From NCBI GenBank assembly GCA_013138675.1, contig WTCH01000295.1:1-9189 (forward strand): a stretch of 9,189 bases of DNA, read 5' to 3'. The position numbers were made by a program, and so were the translations under genes. Positions 1 through 7,007 of this stretch are shown here, piece after piece (the first letter of the stretch is position 1; every line of letters begins with the position of its first letter). The DNA is from Woeseiaceae bacterium. GTDB lineage: Bacteria > Pseudomonadota > Gammaproteobacteria > Steroidobacterales > Woeseiaceae. The notes under the pieces were generated by a model. The model worked only from the letters and a program-made list of their open reading frames with translations. It ran no database searches and was not told the origin of the DNA.

Positions 1-2
1 AA

Positions 3-341
3 ATGAAAATGATCACTGCGATCATCAAGCCGTTCAAACTCGATGACGTCCGCCAGGCCGTCGCCGATATAGGCATCCAGGGCATTACGGTTACCGAGGT
101 CAAGGGCTTTGGACGCCAGCGGGGACACACAGAGCTGTACCGCGGCGCCGAATACGTCGTCGACTTCCTGCCGAAGGCGAAAATCGAACTGGCCGTCGAC
201 GATGCAGTCACGGAACAGGTCGTCGAGGCTATCGCCAACACAGCACGGACGGGGAAAATCGGAGACGGCAAAATTTTTGTCTCCGAGATATCCGAAGCCA
301 TTCGCATTCGCACCGGTGAAACCGGCGCCGAAGCAGTTTGA
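3..341 (+). CDS. glnK: Nitrogen regulatory PII protein, GlnK type
   Basis: Complete 112-residue PII signal protein, the usual family length. PII trimers bind ATP, ADP and 2-oxoglutarate in the cytoplasm and report carbon/nitrogen balance; GlnK members bind the Amt channel and block it when nitrogen is plentiful. The start MKMITAIIKPFKLDDVR is the family N-terminus. The T-loop (about residues 37-55) contains YRGAEY, with Tyr51 at the site uridylylated by GlnD in proteobacteria. The B-loop nucleotide-binding stretch TGKIGDGKIFV lies at residues 83-93, and Arg101 and Arg103 are in the C-terminal part. I call it GlnK rather than GlnB because amtB follows after 27 nt. The start is only two bases from the window edge, so its promoter and ribosome binding site are not visible. 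A second ATG at position 9 would cut into the first beta strand and is unlikely. Confidence 0.95.
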   Translation: MKMITAIIKPFKLDDVRQAVADIGIQGITVTEVKGFGRQRGHTELYRGAEYVVDFLPKAKIELAVDDAVTEQVVEAIANTARTGKIGDGKIFVSEISEAIRIRTGETGAEAV

Positions 342-368
342 TTACACGAATAAGCGGAGGAAATTCTC

Positions 369-1637
369 GTGGATGATTTAGCAACCGTAGCGGGGCAGGT
401 CACTGAGCTGGCTTATGCCCTTGATACTTTTTACTTCCTGGTCTGTGGTGCCCTGGTCATGTGGATGGCTGCCGGGTTCACGATGCTGGAAGCTGGCCTC
501 GTTCGTGCAAAAAACACGGCCGAGATTCTTACCAAAAACGTCGGTCTATACTCAATCGCCTGCATCATGTACATGCTTGTGGGCTACACCATCATGTACC
601 CGGGTGAGGACTATGTCGGTGGCTTCTTTCAGCTCGGAGGTGGCCTGCTTGGCAAGGGCGATAATGAGGTCGCGGACGTTCTGGCAGGTGACGCGTACTA
701 CTCGAACCTGTCCGACTTCTTCTTCCAGGTCGTATTCGTCGCAACTGCAATGTCCATTGTGTCCGGTGCGGTTGCCGAGCGCATGAAGCTCTGGTCGTTT
801 TTCGCATTTGCGGTTGTCCTGACAGGGTTTATTTATCCGATGCAGGGCTTCTGGAAATGGGGCGGCGGCTTCCTGAACGAAATGGGCTTTCTCGATTTCG
901 CGGGCTCGGGTGTCGTGCATCTTTGCGGTGCGGCAGCCGCACTTGCTGGCGTATTGTTACTCGGTGCCCGAAAAGGCAAATACGGCACCAAGGGACAGAT
1001 CAATGCCATTCCGGGTTGTAATTTGCCGCTGGCAACGCTCGGCACCCTGATTCTGTGGCTTGGCTGGTTCGGCTTTAACGGCGGTTCGGAACTCAAGGTA
1101 TCAGACGTTGGTGAGGCGAATGCCGTCGCGCTCGTGTTCGTCAACACCAACATGGCGGCCGCCGGCGGCCTGGTCTTCGCATTGCTCCTGTCACGATTCT
1201 GGTTTGGCAAGGCCGACCTGACCATGGCGCTTAACGGTGCATTGGCCGGACTCGTTTCAATCACGGCCGAACCACTGACGCCGACGCCGCTGGCCGCAAC
1301 AATGATCGGTGCTGTCGGCGGCCTGCTGGTCGTTGGCTCGATCATTACGCTCGACAAGCTGAAGATCGATGACCCGGTCGGTGCCATATCAGTTCACGGC
1401 GTTGTCGGTATGTGGGGCTTGCTGGCGGTTTGCTTTACCAATCCCGATGCCAAACTCGGCGTACAGCTTATCGGACTCGTCACAATCTTCGCCTGGGTGT
1501 TCATCACGAGCTTCATAGTCTGGTATTTGCTCAAAAAGACCGTCGGTATCCGCGTCTCGGAAGAGGAAGAATACGAAGGCGTCGATATATCGGAATGCGG
1601 CCTCGAGGCCTACCCCGAGTTCACGACGGCCGAGTAA
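369..1637 (+). CDS. amtB: Ammonium transporter AmtB
   Basis: Channel of the Amt/Mep/Rh family, 422 residues, which brings ammonium across the inner membrane. The start is GTG at 369, preceded by GGAGG at 356-360 with 8 nt spacing. About eleven hydrophobic segments are expected. No obvious cleaved signal peptide is seen, and the protein begins with a short polar stretch. Family hallmarks are present: AGFTMLEAGLVR (residues 35-46), the VSGAVAERM segment (131-139), DFAGSGVVH with Asp176 and the first pore histidine His184, LGWFGFNGGS (231-240), and SVHGVVGMWG with the second pore histidine His343. The cytoplasmic tail from about residue 394 (RVSEEEEYEGVDISE) is the conserved C-terminal region that contacts PII. 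Translation is probably linked to glnK in one nitrogen-regulated operon, ended by the terminator just downstream. Recognition is very secure; no key residue looks lost. Confidence 0.97.
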   Translation: MDDLATVAGQVTELAYALDTFYFLVCGALVMWMAAGFTMLEAGLVRAKNTAEILTKNVGLYSIACIMYMLVGYTIMYPGEDYVGGFFQLGGGLLGKGDNEVADVLAGDAYYSNLSDFFFQVVFVATAMSIVSGAVAERMKLWSFFAFAVVLTGFIYPMQGFWKWGGGFLNEMGFLDFAGSGVVHLCGAAAALAGVLLLGARKGKYGTKGQINAIPGCNLPLATLGTLILWLGWFGFNGGSELKVSDVGEANAVALVFVNTNMAAAGGLVFALLLSRFWFGKADLTMALNGALAGLVSITAEPLTPTPLAATMIGAVGGLLVVGSIITLDKLKIDDPVGAISVHGVVGMWGLLAVCFTNPDAKLGVQLIGLVTIFAWVFITSFIVWYLLKKTVGIRVSEEEEYEGVDISECGLEAYPEFTTAE

Positions 1638-1672
1638 AGCATATGTAAAATTCCCCTCAAAGCAATACCTTG

Positions 1673-1697
1673 GCGGGCCTTAGGGCCCGCTTTTTTT
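1673..1697 (+). terminator. Rho-independent terminator after amtB
   Basis: The 7-bp perfect GC-rich stem GCGGGCC / GGCCCGC (1673-1679 with 1684-1690) has a TTAG loop and is followed at once by seven T residues (1691-1697). It lies 35 nt after the amtB stop, so it should end the glnK-amtB transcript and insulate the next promoter. Confidence 0.93.
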
Positions 1698-1731
1698 GGT
1701 CATAAACTTGGTACAACCGCACAAATTTCGG

Positions 1732-1747
1732 TGTGACTGGTGTCACA
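1732..1747. promoter_or_regulatory. CRP/Vfr-type binding site
   Basis: TGTGA-CTGGTG-TCACA is a perfect match to the TGTGA-N6-TCACA core recognised by CRP-family regulators (CRP in Escherichia coli, Vfr in Pseudomonas). The two 6-bp arms TGTGAC and GTCACA are exact inverted copies. It lies in the 172-nt gap between amtB and the DUF4124 gene, downstream of the amtB terminator, so it most likely acts on the gene to its right. Its centre (between 1739 and 1740) is 41.5 nt upstream of the start site predicted from the -10 element at 1769-1774, which is class II activator spacing. Which CRP-family protein binds it is inferred, not shown. Confidence 0.7.
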
Positions 1748-1765
1748 ACATATTGCTACTGTGCA

Positions 1766-1774
1766 TGGTTTAAT
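1766..1774 (+). promoter_or_regulatory. Extended -10 promoter element for the DUF4124 gene
   Basis: TGG followed by TTTAAT has the TG-N motif of an extended -10 and a hexamer (1769-1774) with five of six matches to TATAAT. The predicted start of transcription is near 1781, about 29 nt before the ATG. The place for a -35 box (about 1746-1751, CAACAT) does not resemble TTGACA, which fits a promoter that depends on the activator site overlapping that region. Confidence 0.55.
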
Positions 1775-1809
1775 GCCTTATTGTTCAATCCGCGAAACGG
1801 AACATTTCG

Positions 1810-2274
1810 ATGATGAAGTATCGGCTACCAATAACCATTGCCTGTGCTGCCCTGATGGCCAGCGGACTGGCCGTTGCCGGCGAGATCTACAAATGGACCG
1901 GCGAGGACGGCAACGTTCATTACGAAGATCGTCCTGTCGGTAAGACGGACATGGAGCACGTCGACGTCGTTTCCAGGAACACGGACAACACTGTGGTTCA
2001 GGCTCGTCTCGACGCCGACCGCGAAGCCAGAGCAGCGTCGCGCCAGGTCGCATCCGAAGCACCACCCAAGATGACCAGGGAAGAGATACGCGGCGAACAG
2101 CAGGCTCGCCAGGAGAAGTGCCAGCAGTACCGCTCCCAGCTCGAGTCCTTCCTGCGCTCACAACGTCTTTACAAAGAAGACAACGCCGGTGAGCGCGAGT
2201 ACCTCAGCGAAGATGAGATCATGGCGGCACGTTCGCGCGTCGAGGGTCAGATTCGGGAATATTGCGGCGCTTAA
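1810..2274 (+). CDS. Exported DUF4124 domain protein
   Basis: Small protein of 154 residues with a signal peptide: a basic MMKYR start, a hydrophobic core at about residues 6-22, and a likely signal peptidase I cut after AVA (residue 23). The mature protein opens with EIYKWTGEDGNVHYEDRP (residues 25-42), the signature of DUF4124, a short beta-rich domain common in exported proteobacterial proteins and of unknown function. The rest is charged and probably helical (about residues 65-150). Cys104 and Cys152 could form a disulfide in the periplasm. The ATG at 1810 is followed by a second ATG at 1813; either could be used, and the ribosome binding site is weak. Located between the CRP-type promoter and algZ, it may be the first gene of a transcript running into the alg-hem genes. 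Its role is not known. Confidence 0.88.
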   Translation: MMKYRLPITIACAALMASGLAVAGEIYKWTGEDGNVHYEDRPVGKTDMEHVDVVSRNTDNTVVQARLDADREARAASRQVASEAPPKMTREEIRGEQQARQEKCQQYRSQLESFLRSQRLYKEDNAGEREYLSEDEIMAARSRVEGQIREYCGA

Positions 2275-2297
2275 CAGCCCGCCGCGCTCCGGCACGG

Positions 2298-2303
2298 TAC
2301 AAT
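2298..2303 (+). promoter_or_regulatory. Possible -10 box upstream of algZ
   Basis: TACAAT matches TATAAT in five of six positions and lies 29 nt before the algZ start. No good -35 box is present at 16-18 nt spacing; the nearest TTGACA-like hexamer, TTAACA at 2271-2276, is 21 nt away. Treat it as a weak candidate for an internal promoter in the 58-nt gap. Confidence 0.25.
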
Positions 2304-2318
2304 TCAGGCTCCTACATT

Positions 2319-2324
2319 GAGGAG
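2319..2324 (+). promoter_or_regulatory. Ribosome binding site that fixes the TTG start of algZ
   Basis: GAGGAG lies 8 nt before TTG at 2333. No ATG lies nearby in frame, so this strong site supports the unusual TTG initiation codon. Confidence 0.75.
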
Positions 2325-2332
2325 CGTCTCGC

Positions 2333-3391
2333 TTGAGCGCAGCACCTGATTCCCCGGACAAAGGATCGCAGGCCTATTTGCCTGACTTTTGTGCTGCCAG
2401 CACGGTCTTTGTTGTCGTCCTGATCGCTGAACTCATTGCGATCCTGTTAACACTCGCTGCCCACACCGCTCCGAATCTGTTCCTCGTCGAACTCGCAAGA
2501 ACGTCGCTGTTCGTGCAATGGCTCGCCATCCTGAGCTGCGGCGTCATGTGCCTGTTTCGCCCGTTCCTTGAAAGCGCCGGCACAACACGCGCCTTTGTTC
2601 TGAGCTTCCTGATTCTCGAGCTCGTCTGTCTCGTACTCGCCGAGCTATCGTTTCAGTTGTCGCTCGCTTTTCCGGACTTCATCGCGATTCATGAAGCCCA
2701 TCATCTTTTTATTTTGCGGGCCTTTGCCATCAGCTCGATCGTCATCGCACTGGCCATGCGCTATCTGTATGTGTCCAGCGAGTGGCGTCGCAGCATCGTC
2801 CTGGAAGCACAAGCCCGCATCAGCGCATTGCAGGCCGTGATTCGGCCACATTTTTTGTTCAACAGCATGAACACCATCGCGTCACTGACACGCTCGGACC
2901 CGCGGCAAGCCGAGGAGGCGGTTGAGGACCTCTCGGATCTGCTGCGTGCCAATCTTGGCGGCTCAGGCGATCGCACCTCATTAAAAGAGGAGCTCGAAGT
3001 CGCGGCGATTTATCAACGTATCGAAAAACTTCGACTTGGTGATCGTCTCGCAGTGCGCTGGGACATCGCCGATCTGCCTATGCGTGCACTGATCCCGAGC
3101 CTGACGATTCAGCCGCTGCTCGAGAACGCCATCTACCACGGCATCGAACTGCTGCCCGATGGCGGGGAAGTGCTGGTCGCAGGACGGTGTGATGACAAGT
3201 ACCTCGAGATCAGCATTTCGAATCCGGTCGCCACGGGCGAGAAGCGAGCAAAGGGTGGCAACCAGATGGCTCTCGCCAATATTCGCCAGCGATTTGAGTT
3301 GGCCTACGGCAGCCGCGCATCCGTCGACGTGGAGGACAGTGAGTCAGCCTACTCCGTGACGTTGCGATTCCCGCAAGAGAGCCGGACGTGA
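2333..3391 (+). CDS. algZ: LytS-family sensor histidine kinase AlgZ/FimS
   Basis: Membrane sensor kinase of 352 residues, the partner of the response regulator encoded next. The N-terminal half has four probable membrane spans at about residues 23-44, 57-77, 86-110 and 126-145, with little periplasmic sequence. The cytoplasmic half carries the His_kinase domain of the LytS/YehU type: RPHFLFNSMNTIASL places the phospho-accepting histidine at His173, and SLTIQPLLENAIYHGIE (256-272) is the N-box of the ATP-binding domain with Asn265. The later glycine box is weak: GGNQMALANIRQRF (308-321) lacks the GxGxG pattern. In Pseudomonas aeruginosa, AlgZ (FimS) also departs from classic kinase motifs and works with AlgR in twitching motility and alginate control. 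Which processes it controls here is not visible. The start is TTG. Its last four bases overlap the algR start. Confidence 0.92.
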   Translation: MSAAPDSPDKGSQAYLPDFCAASTVFVVVLIAELIAILLTLAAHTAPNLFLVELARTSLFVQWLAILSCGVMCLFRPFLESAGTTRAFVLSFLILELVCLVLAELSFQLSLAFPDFIAIHEAHHLFILRAFAISSIVIALAMRYLYVSSEWRRSIVLEAQARISALQAVIRPHFLFNSMNTIASLTRSDPRQAEEAVEDLSDLLRANLGGSGDRTSLKEELEVAAIYQRIEKLRLGDRLAVRWDIADLPMRALIPSLTIQPLLENAIYHGIELLPDGGEVLVAGRCDDKYLEISISNPVATGEKRAKGGNQMALANIRQRFELAYGSRASVDVEDSESAYSVTLRFPQESRT

Positions 3392-4146
3392 AAATCCTGA
3401 TCGTCGACGACGAGAAGCCCGCGCGTGACCGGCTGCGGCAACTCGTAGACGATTTAGGCGACCACGAGGTTGTTGGCGAAGCCGCGAATGGGGAGGAAGC
3501 TATCGCGATTGCCGCAAAAGTCGCGCCCGAGATCGTTCTCCTGGACATTCGCATGCCCGGTGTCGACGGTATCGAAACCGCCCACCACCTCAATGCAATG
3601 CAGCAGCCACCAGCCGTCGTTTTTACAACGGCTTACGACGAATACGCCATAGACGCATTTGATGCCCGTGCTATCGGCTACGTTCTCAAACCGGTCAGGC
3701 GCGAACGCCTGCAGCGCGCGCTCGAACACGCGAGCCGCTTGAGTGGTCAGATGCTCAACGAACTGGTTGATGGCTCAGAACTCGAAAGCCAGCGCAACCA
3801 CGTGTGTGCGCGCCTGCATGATGAGCTGCGCCTGATTCCGCTTGACGACATCCGCTTCTTCAGTGCCGACCAGAAATACGTGGTCGTACACCACGCCAAC
3901 GGTGAAGACCTTATCGACGACTCACTCAAGTCGCTCGAGGATGAGTTCGCCAATCGCTTCGTGCGCATACACCGCGGCGCGCTGGTCGCGGTCGACATGA
4001 TCGAGAAACTCGAGAAGACTGCCGACGGCAGGACGCTCGTCATGTTGCGCAACACCACCTCGGACAAGGACAATACCCCTGACGACGAGCTGGTCGTCAG
4101 CCGGCGTCACCTGGCGAACGTTCGCCGACGTCTTAAAGGAGGGTAG
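3388..4146 (+). CDS. algR: LytTR-family response regulator AlgR
   Basis: DNA-binding response regulator of 252 residues. The receiver domain (about 1-115) has the acidic pair Asp7-Asp8, the phospho-acceptor Asp53 in LLDIRMPGVDG, the TTA switch region at 80-82 and the conserved Lys101 in LKPV. The C-terminal LytTR domain (about 138-250) shows IRFFSADQKYVVV (155-167), FVRIHRGALV (191-200) and ELVVSRRHLANVRRRL (234-249), which are family landmarks; LytTR proteins bind direct repeats through beta strands. A polar, acidic stretch at about 221-234 looks like an insertion before the VSRR strand. The GTG start overlaps the algZ stop in GTGA, so the two proteins are probably made in coupled amounts. 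Gene order with hemC matches Pseudomonas algR. Its target sites are not known here, and I found no clear copy of the Pseudomonas AlgR box upstream. Confidence 0.94.
   Translation: MKILIVDDEKPARDRLRQLVDDLGDHEVVGEAANGEEAIAIAAKVAPEIVLLDIRMPGVDGIETAHHLNAMQQPPAVVFTTAYDEYAIDAFDARAIGYVLKPVRRERLQRALEHASRLSGQMLNELVDGSELESQRNHVCARLHDELRLIPLDDIRFFSADQKYVVVHHANGEDLIDDSLKSLEDEFANRFVRIHRGALVAVDMIEKLEKTADGRTLVMLRNTTSDKDNTPDDELVVSRRHLANVRRRLKGG
4137..4142 (+). promoter_or_regulatory. Ribosome binding site of hemC inside the algR 3' end
   Basis: A full AGGAGG is embedded in the last codons of algR, 10 nt before the TTG start at 4153. It supports that start, which also gives the family-typical N-terminus MKIRIATRKSALALWQ. 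Confidence 0.8.
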
Positions 4147-4152
4147 TCCGTC

Positions 4153-5079
4153 TTGAAAATTCGTATTGCAACGCGCAAGAGCGCATTAGCACTCTGGCAG
4201 GCAGAACACGTTGCCGACGCGCTCAACGCACTTCCCGAGGTCAACTCGGTCGACCTGGTGCCGCTGTCCACCCGCGGCGATGAAATCCTCGACAAAAGCC
4301 TGCAGAAAATCGGCGGCAAGGGCTTATTCATAAAAGAGCTTGAGGTCGCAATGCAGGTTGGCGAAGCTGATATCGCCGTACACTCGATGAAAGATGTGCC
4401 GGCTGACATGCCCGATGGCTTTTGCATCGCCGCTGTTCTTGAACGCGCGAACCATGCCGATGCGTTTGTCGGCCGCGACGGCTGTGTTCTCGACACGCTG
4501 CCCGAAGGCGCTCGCATCGGTAGTTCGAGCCTGCGGCGCCAGGCACAACTAAAACTCATGCGCCCCGACCTCAAGATTGAGCCGCTGCGCGGCAACGTCA
4601 ATACCCGTTTGTCCAAGCTCGACAACGGCGACTTCGACGCGATCATTCTTGCAGCTGCGGGACTGGAGCGTCTTGGGCTGCAACATTACATCAGCCAGCA
4701 ATTCACTCCCGACGAGATGCTTCCGGCTGCCGCCCAAGGTGTGATCGGTATCGAGTGTCTTGAGAACGATACTGAGCTAAGAGCCGTCCTCGAGCACCTG
4801 AATCACGCGCCGACGGGTCAAACCACGGCGGCAGAACGTGCAATAGCGAGAACTCTCGATGCCAGTTGCCAATCGCCGGTCGCAACACATGCGGTCATTG
4901 ATGGCTCGGCAATGACGGTAACGGCGCTTGTTGCCATGCCGGACGGCAGTGAATCGATACGCGACTCCGTACAGGGTCCGGCTGTTGAGGCGGAACACCT
5001 CGGCGTTGAGCTCGCCAATCGACTGCTCGCGAGCGGCGCCGGTGAGTTACTCGCCGCTGTGACGGCATCCAATGGCTGA
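4153..5079 (+). CDS. hemC: Porphobilinogen deaminase (hydroxymethylbilane synthase)
   Basis: Cytoplasmic enzyme of 308 residues (usual length about 310) that joins four porphobilinogen molecules into hydroxymethylbilane in tetrapyrrole synthesis. Visible landmarks are the N-terminal IATRKSALALWQ, the GGKGLFIKELE stretch (54-64), HSMKDVP (77-83) with the catalytic aspartate Asp81, SSLRRQ (125-130) and GNVNTRL (147-153) with substrate- and cofactor-binding arginines, LPAAAQGVIGIE (190-201), and Cys239 in LDASCQSP, the attachment point of the dipyrromethane cofactor. All key residues are present, so it should be active. The start is TTG, six nt after the algR stop. The end overlaps hemD by 8 nt. 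Its product is the substrate of HemD, encoded next. Sitting just behind algR, it may be co-transcribed with the regulator. Confidence 0.97.
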   Translation: MKIRIATRKSALALWQAEHVADALNALPEVNSVDLVPLSTRGDEILDKSLQKIGGKGLFIKELEVAMQVGEADIAVHSMKDVPADMPDGFCIAAVLERANHADAFVGRDGCVLDTLPEGARIGSSSLRRQAQLKLMRPDLKIEPLRGNVNTRLSKLDNGDFDAIILAAAGLERLGLQHYISQQFTPDEMLPAAAQGVIGIECLENDTELRAVLEHLNHAPTGQTTAAERAIARTLDASCQSPVATHAVIDGSAMTVTALVAMPDGSESIRDSVQGPAVEAEHLGVELANRLLASGAGELLAAVTASNG

Positions 5080-5833
5080 CAAAGAACTCGCCGGCATCGG
5101 CGTGCTCGTCACCCGGCCAAAACACCAGGCCACCGACTTCGTCAGTGCCATTACGCAAAAGGGTGGTGTCGCCATAGAGCTCCCGGTGATGGAAGTCATT
5201 GCGCATGATACGGCCAAAATCGAACATGACGTCGCGAGCCTGCTTGAGGCGGATATCGCAATATTTGTAAGCGCAAACGCCGTACGCCTGGGCCTGGCCC
5301 ACGCAGGTACTGCGAAAATTGCCGCTATCGGTCCGGCTACCGCAATTGCCATCCGGCGTCATGGCCGTGAAGTGGACATTCAATCCGTTGACGGCTTTGA
5401 CAGTGAGCACCTGCTTAACGCAGAGGAACTGCAAGACGTTCACGGCAAGGTAATCCGTATCGTTCGCGGCAATGTCGGACGCGAGCTGCTGGCGCGAACG
5501 TTGCGGGCACGCGGTGCGATCGTCGAGTATCTGGCTGTTTATCGCCGCCAGATCCCCGAGTACTCGGGCGAAGAGCTGGCTAAGATCACGGAACAATGGC
5601 AGGCCGGGAAGGTCGATGTCGTCACGATCATGAGCGTAGAATCGCTGCAGAACCTGTTGAAGATACTGCCGCGCGAGTGCCAGGAGCTTCTCGTAAACAC
5701 GTCGCTGGTGACCCCGGCCCAGCGTGTGGTACAAGAAGCCGCGGCGCGACTGCCCGGTATACCGACAACGCTCGCAAAAGGACCGCAGGTCAACGATATA
5801 ATTGATGCGATCCTGGCGTGCAGAAACACCTGA
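5072..5833 (+). CDS. hemD: Uroporphyrinogen-III synthase
   Basis: Cytoplasmic enzyme of 253 residues that closes hydroxymethylbilane into uroporphyrinogen III with inversion of ring D, the branch point to haem, sirohaem and cobalamin. The family is poorly conserved, but recognisable blocks occur in order: VLVTRP (11-16), IFVSANAVRLGL (64-75), AAIGPATA (84-91), the RGNVGRELLARTLRARGA stretch (132-149), VYRR (156-159), and TIMSVESLQNLL (185-196), the counterpart of the usual TSxxxxxNL block. The ATG at 5072 lies inside the hemC end, so translation is probably coupled. Context (directly after hemC and before hemX) makes the call firm. A long open frame on the opposite strand here is a shadow of this gene. 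Confidence 0.94.
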   Translation: MADKELAGIGVLVTRPKHQATDFVSAITQKGGVAIELPVMEVIAHDTAKIEHDVASLLEADIAIFVSANAVRLGLAHAGTAKIAAIGPATAIAIRRHGREVDIQSVDGFDSEHLLNAEELQDVHGKVIRIVRGNVGRELLARTLRARGAIVEYLAVYRRQIPEYSGEELAKITEQWQAGKVDVVTIMSVESLQNLLKILPRECQELLVNTSLVTPAQRVVQEAAARLPGIPTTLAKGPQVNDIIDAILACRNT

Positions 5834-5846
5834 CCCGGATATCCAG

Positions 5847-7007
5847 ATGAGCAACGAAGACGAACAAAAAGACGCTGAGTTTCCTGACGAGGACGAACTT
5901 GTCGTCGACGAAACAGAGGTTGAACCCGCGTCCCTGCCTGCGCCTGAAACCGCAGCCGCGGACAAGAAGGGCTCGGGCGGCGTTGCCTGGCTCGCACTGA
6001 TCATTGCACTGATTGCGGCTGCCGGTATCGGCTACATGATCTTCCAGGACTGGCGCACTGAGAGCGCCGCAGCCCAGAGTGCCCGTTCGCTCGCCGAGCT
6101 CAGAACCCGGCTCGCGTCATCCACTGAATCGTTGTCGAGTCTCGACCGCGGTCTTGCCGGACTCTCCGAGACCGATTCGCGCATCGCAACAGAGCTCAAC
6201 GCCTTGCAGGCGGATCTGGAGAACCGCATCTCTTTGCTCGATTCGCTGCCATCGCGCGTGTCCAATCTCGAGAACTCGATCTCCACGCTGCAAGGCGTGT
6301 CGACTGGTGCCCGTAACACCTGGCTGCTGGCCGAGGCCGAGTACTACATGCAGATTGCCAACGCACAATTGCAATTGGCGGGTAATCCGCATCTCGCAGC
6401 GCTCGCGCTCGGCATGGCCGACGAACGCATCGTGCAACTGTCCGATCCTGCGCTTACCGGGGTTCGCCGCGCCCTCTCCGATGAACTCGCAGCACTCGAC
6501 GTCATGGAAAAGCCCGACATCGAGGGCATCACGCTAACGCTTTCGAGCCTGGCGCGTGTCGTGGCTTCCCTGCCGCTGCGGCAAGCGGCCAGTACCGGGA
6601 TCGATGAGGACACCCCTGTTGGCGCTGATCTCAGCGGCGCCAGCCGCGCATGGGCTTCTATCAAAGGTGCCGTTTCCGGGCTTGTCAGAGTGACACCACC
6701 AAACGAGATCGCGGCCCCGTTGATGACACCTGATGCCGTGTATTTCCTGCGCACCAACCTCACGTTGCAACTACAGGCCGCCCGATTGGCGTTGCTGCGC
6801 GGCGAACAGACTGTTTTTGAGCAGAGCCTTGATGATGCCGCTCAGTGGCTGGATCTGTATTTCGACGCAGAAAGCGCACAGGTCCGGGGAGCAAAAGCGA
6901 CGCTGGCTGAGATTCGCAGCGGCCTGTTTGCGGTGGCGCCACCCGATATTTCCGAATCGCTGCGACTGTTGCGCCAGTTCAATAGCATCAGTGAGTCCGC
7001 GCAATGA
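5847..7007 (+). CDS. hemX: HemX family membrane protein
   Basis: Protein of 386 residues from the ATG at 5847. The first 40 residues are acidic and cytoplasmic, followed by one membrane span (about 46-66, VAWLALIIALIAAAGIGYMIF), a long heptad-rich helix likely to form a coiled coil (about 75-150), and a helical periplasmic domain that begins with WLLAEAEYYMQIANAQLQL (159-177), the best-conserved stretch of the family. HemX proteins are often labelled uroporphyrinogen-III C-methyltransferase, but no methyltransferase motif is visible, and the true role is unsettled; position suggests a link to tetrapyrrole handling at the membrane. An in-frame TTG/ATG pair at 5802/5805 would add 15 residues inside hemD; I prefer 5847, 13 nt after the hemD stop, although its ribosome binding site is weak. 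The stop overlaps the hemY start in ATGA. Confidence 0.88.
   Translation: MSNEDEQKDAEFPDEDELVVDETEVEPASLPAPETAAADKKGSGGVAWLALIIALIAAAGIGYMIFQDWRTESAAAQSARSLAELRTRLASSTESLSSLDRGLAGLSETDSRIATELNALQADLENRISLLDSLPSRVSNLENSISTLQGVSTGARNTWLLAEAEYYMQIANAQLQLAGNPHLAALALGMADERIVQLSDPALTGVRRALSDELAALDVMEKPDIEGITLTLSSLARVVASLPLRQAASTGIDEDTPVGADLSGASRAWASIKGAVSGLVRVTPPNEIAAPLMTPDAVYFLRTNLTLQLQAARLALLRGEQTVFEQSLDDAAQWLDLYFDAESAQVRGAKATLAEIRSGLFAVAPPDISESLRLLRQFNSISESAQ

Noticed and set aside
833..1387. Open frame of 184 codons antisense to amtB
   Set aside because: Low-complexity Pro/Ala/Ser-rich translation and full overlap with a conserved channel gene; a shadow frame.
5802..5846. Earlier TTG/ATG start for hemX within hemD
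   Set aside because: It would add an unrelated 15-residue leader; the ATG at 5847 gives the acidic N-terminus usual before the membrane span. The choice is not proven.
4895..6004. Open frame of 369 codons on the minus strand across hemC, hemD and hemX
   Set aside because: It lies antisense to three well-recognised genes, has no recognisable domain, and such long antisense frames are common in GC-rich DNA.
5847..7007. HemX as uroporphyrinogen-III C-methyltransferase
   Set aside because: This common database label is not backed by the sequence: no SAM-binding methyltransferase motifs are visible, only a membrane span and helical regions.
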